From Verrucomicrobiota bacterium (lineage in GTDB: Bacteria; Verrucomicrobiota; Verrucomicrobiia; Limisphaerales; J093): a stretch of 64,000 nt of DNA. The stretch is taken from contig JAKLFY010000018.1 in NCBI GenBank assembly GCA_022710935.1, forward strand, positions 1 to 64,000. The letters are read 5' to 3'. Each line of letters opens with the position of its first letter. Within the stretch, counting starts at the first letter, position 1. A program made the position numbers and the translations under genes. Under the pieces are notes generated by a model. It had not been told where the DNA came from. It searched no databases and was given only the letters and a program-made list of their open reading frames with translations. This document shows, one piece after another, positions 7,707 to 15,912 of this stretch.

Positions 7707-8639
7707 TCAGAACCGCTTCGTGAGGGTCAACGTCACGGTGTGTCCTTCAGGGCGATATTCGGCGCCGAATTCGTAGAAATAGCGCAAGGAGGCGAAGAAC
7801 GAGGCTTCCGGGAAGGTCAGGCTGATCTCGGGTCCGGCGGCAAAGACGCGATCGAGATCGTTGCTGGCCTGGGTGCCGCGGTCTTTGGTGGTCTGTTGCT
7901 GGTAATAGCCGACGGCTCCGACCTCGACCACCTTGCTCAGGCTCTTGCCGATGCCCGCTTCGAGCGAGTAGACGTCGCCCGCGGTGATGGAATACGGATA
8001 GGAGGCGGCGGGGTAATCATCGCTTTCATGGTTGATTTCGTAGCGATTGAGCAGCGAGACCGACCAGGTCTTCTGCGCATCGGGGAACCAGGTGCCGCCG
8101 AGTGTGAACATGTGGCCCCAGTAGCCCTTGCCCGGGGCGGTGCTCAGCCCGGGATCGGAGTCGCCCGTGGGCGCCCAGAAGCCGTAGCCGACGCCCAGAT
8201 CGAACTTCTGCCAATGCCAGGAGAGGGTGATGGGTTCAACGAAGATGTCGCCGAGGCCGAAGGTGCTGTCCTTGAACTTCCCGTCGGGGGTCCGCACCTC
8301 GAGGTCGGTGTAGATGAAGGGCACAAGCACATCGGCGCCGTAATGAGCCCCGAGCAGCTTGAGGTTGGTGATCCAGATCAGGCGTGGCGCCTGCGCGTAG
8401 ACCAGCAGATCGAAGTCGTCCACACCGGAGTTCTTGAGCCGGTCGGACATGTAGAACAGGTTGTAATCGCGCAAATAGAGTCCCGGAGGCGGCAGGCTGC
8501 CGCCTTTGAGGCCTTCCACACCGATGGGGTAGTGGGCGCCGAACGACGGTTGGGCCTGGACGCCCGCGGCGAGGGCCAGCCAGCCGGCCCCGCACAGGGC
8601 CAGGCGCAACGAACACGAGGCAGTGTAATGGTGTTTCAT
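7707..8639 (-). CDS. SphA/MetA-type outer-membrane beta-barrel protein
   Basis: 310 residues from the ATG at 8639 (MKHHYTASCSLRLALCGAGW...), which gives a normal signal peptide ending VQAQ; a start at 8666 adds nine residues. The mature part has alternating aromatic beta strands (PPPGLYLRDYNLFYMSD, GLGDIFVEPITLSWHW, GVGYGFWAPTGD) and ends in an aromatic residue (LTLTKRF), as in outer-membrane barrels. It resembles the 'putative MetA-pathway of phenol degradation'/SphA group of small porin-like proteins. Substrate unknown. It is the first gene of the leftward run to trxB and hisB (15-bp gap). Confidence 0.75.
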   Translation of the reverse strand: MKHHYTASCSLRLALCGAGWLALAAGVQAQPSFGAHYPIGVEGLKGGSLPPPGLYLRDYNLFYMSDRLKNSGVDDFDLLVYAQAPRLIWITNLKLLGAHYGADVLVPFIYTDLEVRTPDGKFKDSTFGLGDIFVEPITLSWHWQKFDLGVGYGFWAPTGDSDPGLSTAPGKGYWGHMFTLGGTWFPDAQKTWSVSLLNRYEINHESDDYPAASYPYSITAGDVYSLEAGIGKSLSKVVEVGAVGYYQQQTTKDRGTQASNDLDRVFAAGPEISLTFPEASFFASLRYFYEFGAEYRPEGHTVTLTLTKRF

Positions 8640-8960
8640 GATCGACTGAGTTGTTTGACTGATCAAACGCCCGAAGGCATAGCCGTCCTTGTCCGGCCCG
8701 TCAATACCGAGTGTCGGGATTCGCGGCGCCTGACCCCTTGCGCAGCAGCGTGAAAGCGTGCGACCCGGCGCGGGTCAACGCCGGGTCACCGGACCGGGCC
8801 TGGAACACGCTGTTCACGCCCTTGGCGCAGGCGTGCATCTGAGCTTGTTCAACTTCCCTGGCCTGTCGTGCTCGTCGATTAAGATTACGATTACGAGAAT
8901 GCCAGAGCGAAAAGCGTGAGATGCCCGCGGTGCGGGTTTCCTGGGTTTGGGTCTTGACAC
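8640..8960. other. Intergenic region between divergent genes
   Basis: No gene is seen. It contains a perfect 9-bp inverted repeat GACCCGGCG (8762-8770) / CGCCGGGTC (8779-8787) without a T run, and a TTGACA hexamer at 8954-8959 without a well spaced -10 box. Confidence 0.4.
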
Positions 8961-9671
8961 ATGAGCTTTGTTATGCAAAGTGATCCCATGCAATCCGACC
9001 TTGCGACCGAGCATCTCCAGGTGATTCGGATTCTGATGGAGCGGTCGATCCTGTACCGGCGCGCCCTGGCGCCGATGATGTTGCTGACCGGCGCGCTGGG
9101 CACCGCGGCGGCGCTGGTCGGGGGCTGGGCCCAGATCGGCGCGGAGGAGGCCGGGGCCCACCGGTTCGTCGTGTATTGGCTGGCGGTCGCCGTGGCGACC
9201 CTGTCCGCCGCCCTCGTCCTTGTCCGCCGCCAGGCGCTGAGGGCGTCGGAACCGTTTTGGTCGCTGCCGACGCAGCGGGTGGTGCGGGCGGGCTTGCCGG
9301 CGGCCGGCAGCGGGTTGGTCCTGGGGCTGATGGTGTATGGGGTTCTGGTGCTCGATCCGCAGGACGCGGGGCCGTGGCGGGCCGCGGCGTTGCGCGAGCT
9401 GCCGATGGCGTGGGCGGTGCTCTACGGATGCGCGTTGCACGCGGCCGGGTTTTTCATGCCGCGCGGCATCAAGTGGTTTGGCTGGATTTTGATTCTGGGG
9501 GGCTGGGCCTTGTTCGCCGGGGTGCACCTGCCCGCGGTCGAGTGGGTGGGGTTGCGGGAGGTGAGCCGGTGTCTTTGGGCTCACGGGGTGATGGGTTTGT
9601 TTTTCGGCGTGCTGCACCTGGTCTACGGCGTCTACCTCACCTGCACTGAACCCAAAGCCCTGGCCGCGTGA
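8961..9671 (+). CDS. Multi-pass membrane protein paired with a transcription regulator
   Basis: Up to 236 residues; in-frame ATGs at 8961, 8973 and 8988 are all possible. After a soluble N-terminus (HLQVIRILMERSILYRRALAP) there are about six hydrophobic segments (MMLLTGALGTAAALVGGW, VVYWLAVAVATLSAALVL, GLVLGLMVYGVLVLD, AWAVLYGCALHAAGFF, WFGWILILGGWALF, VMGLFFGVLHLVYGVYL). I do not recognise a catalytic motif. Its stop overlaps the GTG start of a winged-helix regulator, a gene pair common in bacteria where the regulator is thought to control the membrane protein. Confidence 0.75.
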   Translation: MSFVMQSDPMQSDLATEHLQVIRILMERSILYRRALAPMMLLTGALGTAAALVGGWAQIGAEEAGAHRFVVYWLAVAVATLSAALVLVRRQALRASEPFWSLPTQRVVRAGLPAAGSGLVLGLMVYGVLVLDPQDAGPWRAAALRELPMAWAVLYGCALHAAGFFMPRGIKWFGWILILGGWALFAGVHLPAVEWVGLREVSRCLWAHGVMGLFFGVLHLVYGVYLTCTEPKALAA

Positions 9672-9976
9672 ACCCCGAACCCTTTCTCCAGCTCGACCGG
9701 GTGGTCCACGAGAAGGGCCGCTTGCCGATCGTGACGTTGCTTGCGGCGAATGCGGAGCTGTCGTTCACGGAGATTCGGGACACGCTCCAGATGACCGACG
9801 GCAACCTGAGCGTGCACCTGCGCACGCTGCAGGAGGCCGGGTACGTAGCCATTACCAAGTCCTTCTACGAACGCCGCCCGCTGACGACGTGCAGTTTGAC
9901 GCCAGCGGGCCGGGCGGCGTTTCGACAGTACATCAACCTGCTCGAGCAGATTGTGCGGGAGGCGAAGCAAGTCTGA
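9668..9976 (+). CDS. Winged-helix transcriptional regulator (ArsR/MarR-like)
   Basis: 102 residues from a GTG start that overlaps the upstream stop (GTGA, 9668-9671). The helix-turn-helix is at about residues 33-55 (TEIRDTLQMTDGNLSVHLRTLQ), followed by the beta wing (EEAGYVAITKSFYERRPLTTCSLT-type) and TPAGRAAFRQYINLLEQI. This is the 'winged helix DNA-binding' (HTH_27/PF13601-like) group, which usually sits next to a membrane protein gene as here. No metal-binding cysteines are seen. Probably regulates its own operon. Confidence 0.88.
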   Translation: MNPEPFLQLDRVVHEKGRLPIVTLLAANAELSFTEIRDTLQMTDGNLSVHLRTLQEAGYVAITKSFYERRPLTTCSLTPAGRAAFRQYINLLEQIVREAKQV

Positions 9977-10031
9977 ACGCATTGCCTGCCGGGGTCATCC
10001 ACTCTTCAGATACTTTGCCACACAAAGAAAC

Positions 10032-10973
10032 ATGAGAATTCGCCGCGCAAATCACCTGGGCATGTGCTTCGGCGTCCGCAACGCCATCCGCCTCGCCCTC
10101 GATCAGGCACGCTCCCAGCCGCTGACTGTTCTTGGCGACCTGGTCCACAACGAAACCGTCCTGGCCCTGCTCCGAAGCCACGGCATTCGCACCGTCCGCC
10201 TCGGCGAACCCATCGCCACGTCCGCGGTGATGGTGACGGCGCACGGGGCCTCGAACCGGGCCAAGGCGGCGCTGCGGGCGCGCGGTCTGGACGTGATCGA
10301 GGCCACCTGCCCGCTGGTTCAGCACGCCCATCTCGCCATCGTGGCCCTGGCGCGCGCGGGGTATCATCCGGTCGTCGTGGGCCAGAGCGAACATGTCGAA
10401 GTGCGGGGTCTGACAGGCGATCTGGACGCATTCGACGTGATCCTGACCGACCAGGACGTGCGGCAGCTCCGCCCGCATCCGCGCTTCGGGGTCGCGGCCC
10501 AGACAACCCAGCCGAGCGATCATGTCCGGCATCTGGTGGGGCTCCTGCGCGAGCGGTTTCCGGAGTCGGAGGTGAAGTATGTGGACACCGTGTGCCGCGC
10601 AACCAAGGAGCGGCAGTGGGCGGCGGTTGAACTGGCGCAGGAGTGCGACGTCGTGGTGGTCGTCGGGGGCGCGCGCAGCAACAACACACGCCAGCTTGTG
10701 GCAACCTGCGCGCGGCACTGCGCCCGGGTCCACCACGTCGAATCGCCCGAGGGGGTGCGGCCCGAGTGGTTTCGAGTCGACGATACCGTCGGCCTCACGG
10801 CCGGGACGTCCACGCCCGACGATGTCATCGCCGGTGTCGACGCCCGGCTGCGGGCCGTCGCGCGGGTGGCCGATCCCGATCCAGGCCCGGACGCCCAAGC
10901 GGAGCTGCTGGCCGCGGCGGTTCCCTCGGGCGAAATCGAAAGGGCGCCCGCGTCCTGTCTTGCCGCGCACTAG
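10032..10973 (+). CDS. ispH: 4-hydroxy-3-methylbut-2-enyl diphosphate reductase
   Basis: 313 residues from the ATG at 10032 (MRIRRANHLGMCFGVRNAI). IspH/LytB is the last enzyme of the MEP isoprenoid pathway and binds a 4Fe-4S cluster. The three cluster cysteines are C12, C93 (EATCPLV) and C188 (VDTVCRATKERQ). Substrate-binding His39, His71 and His121 and the catalytic Glu123 (SEHVEV) are present, as is AAQTTQ. The C-terminal TAGTSTPDDVI fits the family. The stop TAG (10971-10973) lies in an 11-base CTAGCCCGCAT sequence identical to the end of family B repeats; hemH starts 9 bp later. Confidence 0.95.
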   Translation: MRIRRANHLGMCFGVRNAIRLALDQARSQPLTVLGDLVHNETVLALLRSHGIRTVRLGEPIATSAVMVTAHGASNRAKAALRARGLDVIEATCPLVQHAHLAIVALARAGYHPVVVGQSEHVEVRGLTGDLDAFDVILTDQDVRQLRPHPRFGVAAQTTQPSDHVRHLVGLLRERFPESEVKYVDTVCRATKERQWAAVELAQECDVVVVVGGARSNNTRQLVATCARHCARVHHVESPEGVRPEWFRVDDTVGLTAGTSTPDDVIAGVDARLRAVARVADPDPGPDAQAELLAAAVPSGEIERAPASCLAAH

Positions 10974-10980
10974 CCCGCAT
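10970..10980 (+). repeat. Solo end of a family B repeat at the ispH stop codon
   Basis: CTAGCCCGCAT is identical over 11 bases to the left end of copy B5 (31183). Only one end is seen; hemH begins two bases later at 10983. Its TAG is the ispH stop. It may be a decayed element or a chance match; 11 bases are specific enough to make decay more likely. Confidence 0.45.
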
Positions 10981-10982
10981 CC

Positions 10983-12086
10983 ATGAAGGGCGTTTTGCTC
11001 GTCAATCTGGGATCGCCGGATTCTCCCGCCGTCGAGGATGTGCGGCGGTATTTGCGGGAGTTTCTGATGGACGGGCGCGTCGTGGACATACCGTGGCTGG
11101 CGCGGTTTCTCCTGGTGCATGGGATCATACTGCCGAGGCGCCCGCGGCAATCGGCCGAGGCGTACCGAAAGATCTGGACGTCGGAGGGCTCGCCGCTGAT
11201 CGCGAGCAGCCGGCGGTTGACGGCGGCATTGCGGGAGCGCGTCGGTGTGCCGGTCGGGTTGGCAATGCGCTATCGCAACCCGTCGATTTCCGATGCGCTG
11301 GAAGGGCTCGGGGCGCAGGGTGTGACCGAGGTTCTGCTGATCCCGCTGTTTCCGCACTACGCGATGTCGAGTTACGAGACGGCTGTCGAGCGGGTGCGGG
11401 ACCTGGCGGGGCGGCGGGGCGGACCGCGGATCGAGGTTGTGCCGCCTTACTACGATCATCCCGAGTACATCCGGGCGCTGGTGGCGAGCGCGGCGGAGCA
11501 CCTCGAGGGCGACTACGACCGGCTCTTGTTCAGTTTTCACGGCATTCCCGAGCGTCACCTGCGGAAAAGCGATCCGACGGGCCGTCACTGTTTGGGCCGC
11601 GCGGATTGTTGCGCTGTTGCGAGCTCCGCTCATCGGACGTGCTATCGCCACCAGTGTTTTCGAACCGTCGGGGCCTTCGTGCAAGCGACGGGCATTCCTG
11701 ACTCGAAGTGGTCCGTGGCCTTTCAATCGCGCCTGGGGCGGGCTGCGTGGCTCAAGCCGTACACGGACCAGGAATTGGCGCGGCTGGCCGGGGAGGGTGT
11801 GAAGCGGTTGCTGGTCATCTGTCCCGCCTTCGTGACCGATTGTCTCGAGACGATCGAGGAGATTGGGATGCGCGGACGCGAGCTGTTCGTGGGCGCCGGC
11901 GGCCGGGACCTCATCCGGATCCCGTGTCTGAACGAGCATCCGGCGTGGCTCGATGCCCTGACGCGGATGGTGGAGGGATTTGCCGACGGATTTGCCCTCG
12001 GCCCTTGCGCTCGAGCCGGGAGCGTGTACAAAGAGCAAAAACACGCTACAATTCGGCATGAATCAGGGTCCATGGACGGAGATTGA
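10983..12086 (+). CDS. hemH: Ferrochelatase
   Basis: 367 residues. HemH inserts iron into protoporphyrin IX, the last step of protohaem synthesis. The start MKGVLLVNLGSPDSPAVEDV and RRYLREFLMDGRVVD are typical. The catalytic His is H186 in FSFHGIPERH, and the acidic pair is in TDCLETIEEIG. A cysteine-rich insert (HCLGRADCC ... HRTCYRHQCFRT) follows the catalytic His. Similar cysteines occur in bacterial ferrochelatases, some of which bind an Fe-S cluster; that cannot be decided here. The 3' end overlaps gltD by 29 bp in another frame. Preceded closely by ispH. Confidence 0.95.
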   Translation: MKGVLLVNLGSPDSPAVEDVRRYLREFLMDGRVVDIPWLARFLLVHGIILPRRPRQSAEAYRKIWTSEGSPLIASSRRLTAALRERVGVPVGLAMRYRNPSISDALEGLGAQGVTEVLLIPLFPHYAMSSYETAVERVRDLAGRRGGPRIEVVPPYYDHPEYIRALVASAAEHLEGDYDRLLFSFHGIPERHLRKSDPTGRHCLGRADCCAVASSAHRTCYRHQCFRTVGAFVQATGIPDSKWSVAFQSRLGRAAWLKPYTDQELARLAGEGVKRLLVICPAFVTDCLETIEEIGMRGRELFVGAGGRDLIRIPCLNEHPAWLDALTRMVEGFADGFALGPCARAGSVYKEQKHATIRHESGSMDGD

Positions 12087-13530
12087 CGCCCAGCATGACT
12101 GGTACAACCTGCCGCGATCGGCTCCGCCGAAACGTTCGGCGACGGAGCGGGTGGCCGATTTTCTCGAGGTCTACGGGGATTACGACGAGGCGACGGCCCG
12201 CGAGCAGGCGCGCCGGTGCGTGGAATGCGCGGAACCGCTTTGTGTGTCCGGATGCCCGCTGGGAAACCGGATCCCGGAGTGGATGCTGCTGACGGCGGAA
12301 GGGCAATTCCTCGAGGCGGCGGCGCTGTCCCGTTCCACCAGCAACATGCCGGAGATCTGCGCGAGGGTCTGCCCGCAGGAGCGGTTGTGCGAGGGGGCCT
12401 GTGTGCTCAACGGACGCGCCGAACCCGTCGCCATCGGAGCGATCGAACGCTTCATCAACGAATACGCTTTTGCCCACGGAGCGGTCGATCCCGTCCCTGC
12501 GCCGCCCAACGGAATGCGCGTCGCCGTGCTCGGGTCGGGTCCCGGCGGGCTGTCGTGTGCCGACGAATTGGCCCGGCGCGGCTATGCGGTGACGGTGTAC
12601 GAGTCCCAACCGACCCCGGGCGGCCTGCTGGTCAACGGCATTCCGGCATTCAAACTCGAGAAATCGGTCGTGGCGCGGAGGGTCAGCCTGCTCGAGAAAC
12701 GGGGGGTCGTCTTCAAGGTCGGGGTGACAGTGGGACGCGACATGAGCCTGGCGGAATTGCAGTTGGAGCACGACGCGATCTTCCTGGGATTTGGAGCCCA
12801 ACAGGCGCGTCCGTTGGGCATCCCGGGGTCGCATCTTGCGGGCATCTACGACGCACTGCCCTTCCTGGTGCAGAAGAACACCGAGACTCCACTGGACATG
12901 CCTCCCATCGATGTGCGCGGCAAACGGGTGGCGGTCCTGGGGGGAGGCGACACCGCAATGGACTGCCTCCGCACGGCCATCCGCTGCGGGGCGGCTGAGA
13001 CCCTCTGCATTTACCGGCGGGACCGGGCGAACATGCCCGGCAGCCGCAAGGAGTACGACAACTCGATCGAGGAGGGGGCTCGTTTCAGCTTTCTGACCAG
13101 TCCGGTCTCTCTCCTGGGCGACGCCGAGGGCCGGGTCACAACCGTGCGGTGCGTGCGGATGGAGCTGGGCGCCCCGGACCCCAGCGGGCGGCGCTCTCCC
13201 CGGCCCGTGCGCGGTTCGGAGTTTGACGTGCCGGTGGACGTGGTTCTGACGGCGTACGGATTCGAGTTGGTGCCCTTTCCGCCGGGGAGCGATCTGGCCA
13301 TGATCAAGCGCAACGACCGGGGAGAGATCGCGGTGGACGACCAGCAGATGACGAGTGTGAACGGAGTTTTCGCCGGCGGCGACCTGGTGCGCGGACCGAG
13401 CCTGGTTGTGCATGCGGTCCGGGACGCCCGCCGCGCTGCGCTCGGCATTCACCGTTACCTGTCGCACCGGCGGTTGTTTGAACTCGACGCAGACCAGACC
13501 GATCACCTCAGTCCGGAACTCACCACCTGA
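12058..13530 (+). CDS. gltD: Glutamate synthase small subunit
   Basis: 490 residues from the ATG at 12058, which lies inside hemH and gives the family start MNQGPWTEIDAQHDWYNLPR-like. GltD carries NADPH electrons to the large subunit GltB for glutamate formation. Seen: the N-terminal Fe-S cysteines (RRCVECAEPLCVSGCPLGN and CARVCPQERLCEGACVL), the FAD motif VAVLGSGPGGLSCADELARR, the NADPH motif VAVLGGGDTAMDCLRTAIRCG and the C-terminal GVFAGGDLVRGPSLVVHAVR. No gltB is in the window, so it is either elsewhere or this is a GltD-like oxidoreductase serving another partner. Confidence 0.9.
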   Translation: MNQGPWTEIDAQHDWYNLPRSAPPKRSATERVADFLEVYGDYDEATAREQARRCVECAEPLCVSGCPLGNRIPEWMLLTAEGQFLEAAALSRSTSNMPEICARVCPQERLCEGACVLNGRAEPVAIGAIERFINEYAFAHGAVDPVPAPPNGMRVAVLGSGPGGLSCADELARRGYAVTVYESQPTPGGLLVNGIPAFKLEKSVVARRVSLLEKRGVVFKVGVTVGRDMSLAELQLEHDAIFLGFGAQQARPLGIPGSHLAGIYDALPFLVQKNTETPLDMPPIDVRGKRVAVLGGGDTAMDCLRTAIRCGAAETLCIYRRDRANMPGSRKEYDNSIEEGARFSFLTSPVSLLGDAEGRVTTVRCVRMELGAPDPSGRRSPRPVRGSEFDVPVDVVLTAYGFELVPFPPGSDLAMIKRNDRGEIAVDDQQMTSVNGVFAGGDLVRGPSLVVHAVRDARRAALGIHRYLSHRRLFELDADQTDHLSPELTT

Positions 13531-13592
13531 CGCTCTCGCGCGCGGTTGGGACTTGATACCGCGTGCTGGATCGGATTCCCTGTCGCGCGTCT

Positions 13593-14294
13593 ATGGAAAC
13601 GGAATGGGTTGCTCAGGGACAGGCGCGCGCAGGTTGGATGTGGGGCTTGTCCGTGTGTTTGCCGGTGGGCTTGGCGGCCGTGCTCGAAGCAGGTGCAGCC
13701 GATGCTCCGTCGCGTTGGGAAAAGGACATTCAGGCGTTCGAGGCATCTGACCGCACCAACGCCCCACCATCGAATGCGATTCTCTTCGTCGGAAGTTCGT
13801 CGATCCGGCTTTGGAAGACCCTGGACGGGGATTTCCCCGAATGGCCGGTCATCAACCGGGGTTTTGGCGGCTCGCAGGTGGCGGATTCCGTGGCGTTCGT
13901 CGATCGGATCGTGACGCCGTACCGTCCGCGGCAGATTGTGCTCTACGCGGGCGACAATGACCTTGCGGCGGAAAGGACGCCCGAGCAGATCGAAGCCGAT
14001 TTCAAGACGTTCGTCCGCCGGGTGCACGAACGCCTGCCCCGGTGCTGGATCACGTTCATTGCGATCAAGCCAAGTCCGGCGCGCCAGGCTCTCATCGAGA
14101 AGGCCCGCGCCGCCAACGAACGGGTCCGCGAGGCCACGCGGGCCCACCCGAGGCTGTCATTTGTCGATATCTTCACCCCGATGCTCGGGGCGGACGGCCA
14201 GCCGCGTCCGGAGTTGTTCATGGCCGACAAGCTCCACCTCAATGCGGAGGGCTACCGGCTTTGGACGCAGTTGACGCGTCCGTATCTCAAGTAG
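13593..14294 (+). CDS. SGNH/GDSL-family hydrolase, exported
   Basis: About 233 residues from the ATG at 13593; starts at 13563 and 13638 are also in frame, and the last gives the shortest signal peptide (MWGLSVCLPVGLAAVLEAGA). SGNH blocks are in order: block I FVGSSSIRLW (nucleophile Ser; GSSS instead of GDS), block II NRGFGGSQ, block III YAGDNDL, block V DKLHLNAEGY with the catalytic Asp-His pair. This subgroup is annotated in many Verrucomicrobiota as GDSL-type lipase/acylhydrolase; natural substrate unknown, with carbohydrate esters a common role. It is probably the last gene of the rightward run. Confidence 0.85.
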   Translation: METEWVAQGQARAGWMWGLSVCLPVGLAAVLEAGAADAPSRWEKDIQAFEASDRTNAPPSNAILFVGSSSIRLWKTLDGDFPEWPVINRGFGGSQVADSVAFVDRIVTPYRPRQIVLYAGDNDLAAERTPEQIEADFKTFVRRVHERLPRCWITFIAIKPSPARQALIEKARAANERVREATRAHPRLSFVDIFTPMLGADGQPRPELFMADKLHLNAEGYRLWTQLTRPYLK

Positions 14295-14346
14295 GCGGGG
14301 GCTGTGATCACCTTTCGTCCGTGCAATCGAGGCAGCCGAGGCATAC

Positions 14347-14532
14347 TCAGACCGCAACCCGCCGGACTCCGACGAACTCCGTACTGGCCGGTTCGTCTTG
14401 CTCAACCTCCAAGCACAACTCAATGGCCTCTCGAATCCGCTCGATGAGTTTGTCGGGAGACCGCGCCTGCGTGTGGCAACCCGGCAGTTCTGGAACGGTG
14501 GCCGCGTAGCAACCCCGCTCGTCCTGCTCCAC
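14347..14532 (-). CDS. Orphan HicB-like antitoxin, N-terminus possibly lost
   Basis: 61 codons from a GTG. The sequence ERGCYAATVPELPGCHTQAR, then SPDKLIERIREAIELCLE and EFVGVRRVAV is a clear HicB antitoxin fold (RNase H-like). HicB normally starts several residues earlier with a first strand; that strand (REFSVIVEQDE) is encoded just upstream in frame, but no ATG precedes it, only a TGA. No HicA toxin is found on either side. It is therefore an orphan, and perhaps decaying, antitoxin at the edge of an accessory segment. Confidence 0.6.
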   Translation of the reverse strand: MEQDERGCYAATVPELPGCHTQARSPDKLIERIREAIELCLEVEQDEPASTEFVGVRRVAV

Positions 14533-15063
14533 GATTACGCTGAACTCACGCTTGGCTTCTCGCCCTGGGTAGAATCCCCAAACAAATCAGCCAAAGCCCC
14601 AACGGGGCGAAACAATCCGGGGGAGCGTCCGCGCGCGGTGCGCAACCGAGAGCCTCTCTCGCCCCTCCAGGGCTCCGGGGTCTCTTGGGGTGGCTGACCC
14701 AGGGCGACGCTCGGTCCTGCGGACGGCCACCGCAGGCTCGCTGGCCCTGGGCTGGCGCTTGAGACCCAAAGCCTCGCAACTACGCTGCGCTCGCTCTCGA
14801 CGTTTGATGCCCGCTTTGTCCGAACCCTCAGCGGTCAAGTCCGTGTCGCCGTCCAGAATGAACGCACGGACCGCAGCGCGTTTGGTGACGTGATAGCTGC
14901 GACCCATTGCGTCTTTGCCGAACGGTGAGGTGAGGCACGGCGACCACAAGCATTCTGGAGGTCACCGGGTTCAGCCATCAGAGCCAGTGATCTGGTCGCC
15001 GTTTGCCTCCACCGACTGGTTCGCCGATTTCCCATCACCCGTCTGCCAGGATCCGCCTCGGCC
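14533..15063. other. Non-coding accessory stretch
   Basis: No convincing gene. The frames here have no family features, and the bases look like degenerate intergenic DNA next to the hicB remnant. Together with the repeat at 15064-15140 and the integrase fragment at 15168-15287 it makes about 840 bp without an intact gene. Confidence 0.4.
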
Positions 15064-15140
15064 ATTCGTGTGGTTCGTGTGATTCGTGGTTCTCCTCTTC
15101 CCGCTGAGTGTCGACCACCAATGACACGAATGACACGAAT
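15064..15140. repeat. Imperfect inverted repeat built from ATTCGTG units (family D, copy 1)
   Basis: The left arm has three ATTCGTG/GTTCGTG units in a row (15064-15090). The right arm, AATGACACGAATGACACGAAT, is its near reverse complement (15120-15140). A similar arrangement with CGCGAA/TTCGCG units is found at 61870-61934. Such CACGAAT-type units recur in verrucomicrobial intergenic DNA; function unknown. Confidence 0.5.
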
Positions 15141-15167
15141 CAAGGGCAACGTGCAGACCGGGCCTTG

Positions 15168-15287
15168 CTGCAAGCCGTCGTTGACGTGGGGGGATACCCG
15201 ACCAACCTCGTCGCTCGTTTGCTTTACCGCCGCGGGTTGCGTGTGACCGAACCCCTGAACCTGCGAATCAAGGATAGTGAAACATAA
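15168..15287 (+). pseudogene. Integron-type tyrosine integrase fragment
   Basis: Forty codons ending in TAA read LQAVVDVGGYPTNLVARLLY then RRGLRVTEPLNLRIKDSE. This matches the catalytic-domain segment of integron integrases (IntI), in which LIARLLYGCGLRVTEPLNLRIKD holds the first catalytic Arg (here the Arg in GLRVTE). Everything before and after is missing, so it is a remnant. It lies 83 bp upstream of the two antitoxin-like genes. IntI of this type occurs in environmental Verrucomicrobiota and Planctomycetota, often without large cassette arrays. Confidence 0.6.
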
Positions 15288-15307
15288 CGTCCTTTATGAT
15301 TCACTAC

Positions 15308-15337
15308 TTGCCAAGCCCTGGCCAACCGTGGTAAAGT
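15308..15337 (+). promoter_or_regulatory. Possible promoter of the antitoxin genes/recombinase
   Basis: TTGCCA (15308-15313), an 18-base spacer and TAAAGT (15332-15337), 33 bases before the ATG at 15371. Four of six matches to each consensus box. Prediction from sequence only. Confidence 0.35.
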
Positions 15338-15370
15338 CGCGAGAACGTCGTTTGCGACCCCGAGGTCACC

Positions 15371-15643
15371 ATGGAAGTCACGCTTGAAATTCCCGAACCA
15401 GTCGCCAAGACCCTTGGCTACGCCCGAGAGACGCTCCCGCACCGGGCGCTCGAAGCGTTGCTCGTCCACGAGTGCGCCCGCGGCCGCCTGTCCCGCGGCA
15501 AGGTCGCCGAGCTTCTCGGCTTGAGCTTTCATGAAGCGGAAGACCTCTTTCGCTCCCGTCGCGTGCCGTATCCGGCCAAGACCACCGCCGACGATGCCTG
15601 CGAGTTGACCGGTCCGCTTCAACCATTAGGAGATGCCCAATGA
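15371..15643 (+). CDS. UPF0175 family protein (antitoxin-like)
   Basis: 90 residues. MEVTLEIPEPVAKTLGYARE, ALEALLVHECARGRLSRGKV and AELLGLSFHEAEDLFRSRRVP contain the UPF0175 (PF03683) pattern: a short ribbon, a helix pair and a helix-turn-helix-like AELLGLSFHEA segment. These proteins are usually antitoxins paired with a PIN-like (DUF3368) toxin. Here the next gene, overlapping by ATGA (15640-15643), is a second antitoxin-like protein and no toxin follows. Confidence 0.8.
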   Translation: MEVTLEIPEPVAKTLGYARETLPHRALEALLVHECARGRLSRGKVAELLGLSFHEAEDLFRSRRVPYPAKTTADDACELTGPLQPLGDAQ

Positions 15644-15891
15644 ACACCGTCGCAATTCAAATCGCAGTATCGGACACAACCGCCGACTGGCTTGACCGCA
15701 AGGCGCAAGGGCAGGGGACCGACCGCGCGCAGATTGCCTCGGCCGTACTTGAAGACGCCGCGAAGGCCGGGCCTGGCACAGCCGGGCTATCGACCCAGGA
15801 GCGGCTTCGCCGCTTTCGCGAACTGGCCGACCAGATCCCGGCCCGCCCAGGCCCGCCTGTGGACGTCAGCCGAGAGAGCATCTACGACTGA
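15640..15891 (+). CDS. VapB-like antitoxin without a toxin partner
   Basis: 83 residues starting inside the UPF0175 stop (ATGA). The N-terminus (TVAIQIAVSDTTADWLDRKAQGQGTD, in two parts TVAIQIAVSDT and TADWLDRKAQ) suggests a ribbon-helix-helix DNA-binding part. The C-terminus RPGPPVDVSRESIYD is the toxin-binding tail seen in VapB antitoxins that precede a PIN toxin, where it normally continues as SRESIYEGRGE. Here it stops at SIYD and the next gene, 21 bp on, is a tyrosine recombinase. The toxin gene seems to have been replaced or lost. Confidence 0.6.
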   Translation: MNTVAIQIAVSDTTADWLDRKAQGQGTDRAQIASAVLEDAAKAGPGTAGLSTQERLRRFRELADQIPARPGPPVDVSRESIYD

Positions 15892-15912
15892 CGGAGCCCA
15901 GCAGCCCATAAA

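Noticed and set aside
8762-8787. Hairpin GACCCGGCG/CGCCGGGTC as a terminator
   Set aside because: No T run follows on either strand, and the location between two divergent gene starts does not call for a terminator.
8954-8959. TTGACA as -35 box for the gene at 8961
   Set aside because: The hexamer touches the first ATG and no -10 box lies at 16-18 bases, so it would fit only a start at 8988 and then poorly.
14157-14346. A HicA toxin gene beside the HicB-like frame
   Set aside because: Neither strand around the hicB remnant shows the HicA pattern (short basic protein with a conserved GSH motif).
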